NCBI GenBank assembly: GCA_947491935.1
Contig: CANLLF010000004.1
Coordinates: forward strand, 558,001-622,000
DNA length: 64,000 bases
Reading direction: 5' to 3'
DNA from: an uncultured Roseicyclus sp.
GTDB lineage: Bacteria; Pseudomonadota; Alphaproteobacteria; Rhodobacterales; Rhodobacteraceae
The notes below the pieces were generated by a model. That model saw only the letters and a program-made list of their open reading frames with translations, was not told the DNA's origin and searched no databases. Positions 63,955 to 64,000 of the stretch are shown in pieces; positions within the stretch are counted from its first letter, which is position 1, and every line of letters starts with the position of its first letter. The position numbers were made by a program, and so were the translations under genes.

Positions 63955-64000
63955 ATGGGATTTCTCGACATCAACAACGTCACCAAATCCTACGGCGCGG
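63955..64000 (+). CDS. ABC transporter ATP-binding protein, 5' end only
   Basis: An ATG 5 nt after the permease stop begins MGFLDINNVTKSYGA, the usual N-terminus of MalK/UgpC-type ATPases. The window ends after 15 codons. Its position completes the CUT1 operon that starts at 60818. Confidence 0.8.
   Translation, partial: MGFLDINNVTKSYGA

Overview
The window comes from a high-GC alphaproteobacterium, most likely a marine or soil Rhodobacteraceae (Roseobacter-group) member. The evidence is the 23S–5S–tRNA-fMet order at the end of an rrn operon, the many ABC solute transporters, and close resemblance of several proteins to rhizobial/roseobacter families (for example FrcBCA). Genus cannot be fixed from the sequence alone. 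No phage, transposase, integrase or CRISPR was seen; base composition looks even by eye.

Layout. 1–936: 3' end of 23S rRNA, 5S rRNA, tRNA-fMet and a terminator. 992–31698: a 30-kb catabolic block. It holds a carbohydrate-type (CUT1) ABC transporter operon with two SDRs, a DapA-family lyase, a class III aminotransferase and an aldehyde dehydrogenase; a PcaR/PcaU-type IclR regulator; a [2Fe-2S]/FAD amine dehydrogenase with two paralogous small flavoprotein subunits; a 3-hydroxyacyl-CoA-dehydrogenase-like enzyme; more SDRs; a TIM-barrel isomerase; an Old Yellow Enzyme; a second DapA-family enzyme; a divergent GcvPA/GcvPB pair with no GcvH or GcvT; an AcoX-type NAD-kinase-like protein; an aldo-keto reductase fused to a RidA-like domain; a polar amino-acid ABC transporter; and a fused aconitase X. 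Six copies of a 16-bp motif close to GTTCRCATAACGCACA lie in the intergenic regions between 10.5 and 27 kb. They probably make this block one IclR regulon. The substrate is unknown. The enzyme set suggests an amino-acid- or imino-acid-containing compound (hydroxyproline-, opine- or sugar–amine-like).

31737–37263: a FrcBCA-type sugar ABC transporter with a divergent ROK regulator, a perfect 9-1-9 palindrome between them, and acetate kinase. 37430–42993: an amine-oxidase-type flavoprotein, a second IclR regulator and a taurine-type ABC transporter whose permease is unusually long. 43060–49259: a three-gene operon (EutA-like racemase-fold protein, M24 hydrolase, diaminopropionate-ammonia-lyase-like enzyme) facing pxpBCA (5-oxoprolinase) and a MarR regulator.

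49704–64000: two further CUT1 ABC transporters flank a Gfo/Idh/MocA oxidoreductase, a CoA-transferase, an enoyl-CoA hydratase, an aldehyde dehydrogenase and a LacI regulator. LacI-type palindromes lie before the oxidoreductase and before the second transporter. The last transporter is cut by the window end in its ATPase gene.

Recurring architecture: six ABC importers in 64 kb, five of them with a stable hairpin between the binding-protein gene and the next gene; tightly overlapping starts and stops; and convergent or antisense gene pairs with almost no spacer, most strikingly at 17–24 kb. Functions are assigned from motifs read by eye; no database search was possible.
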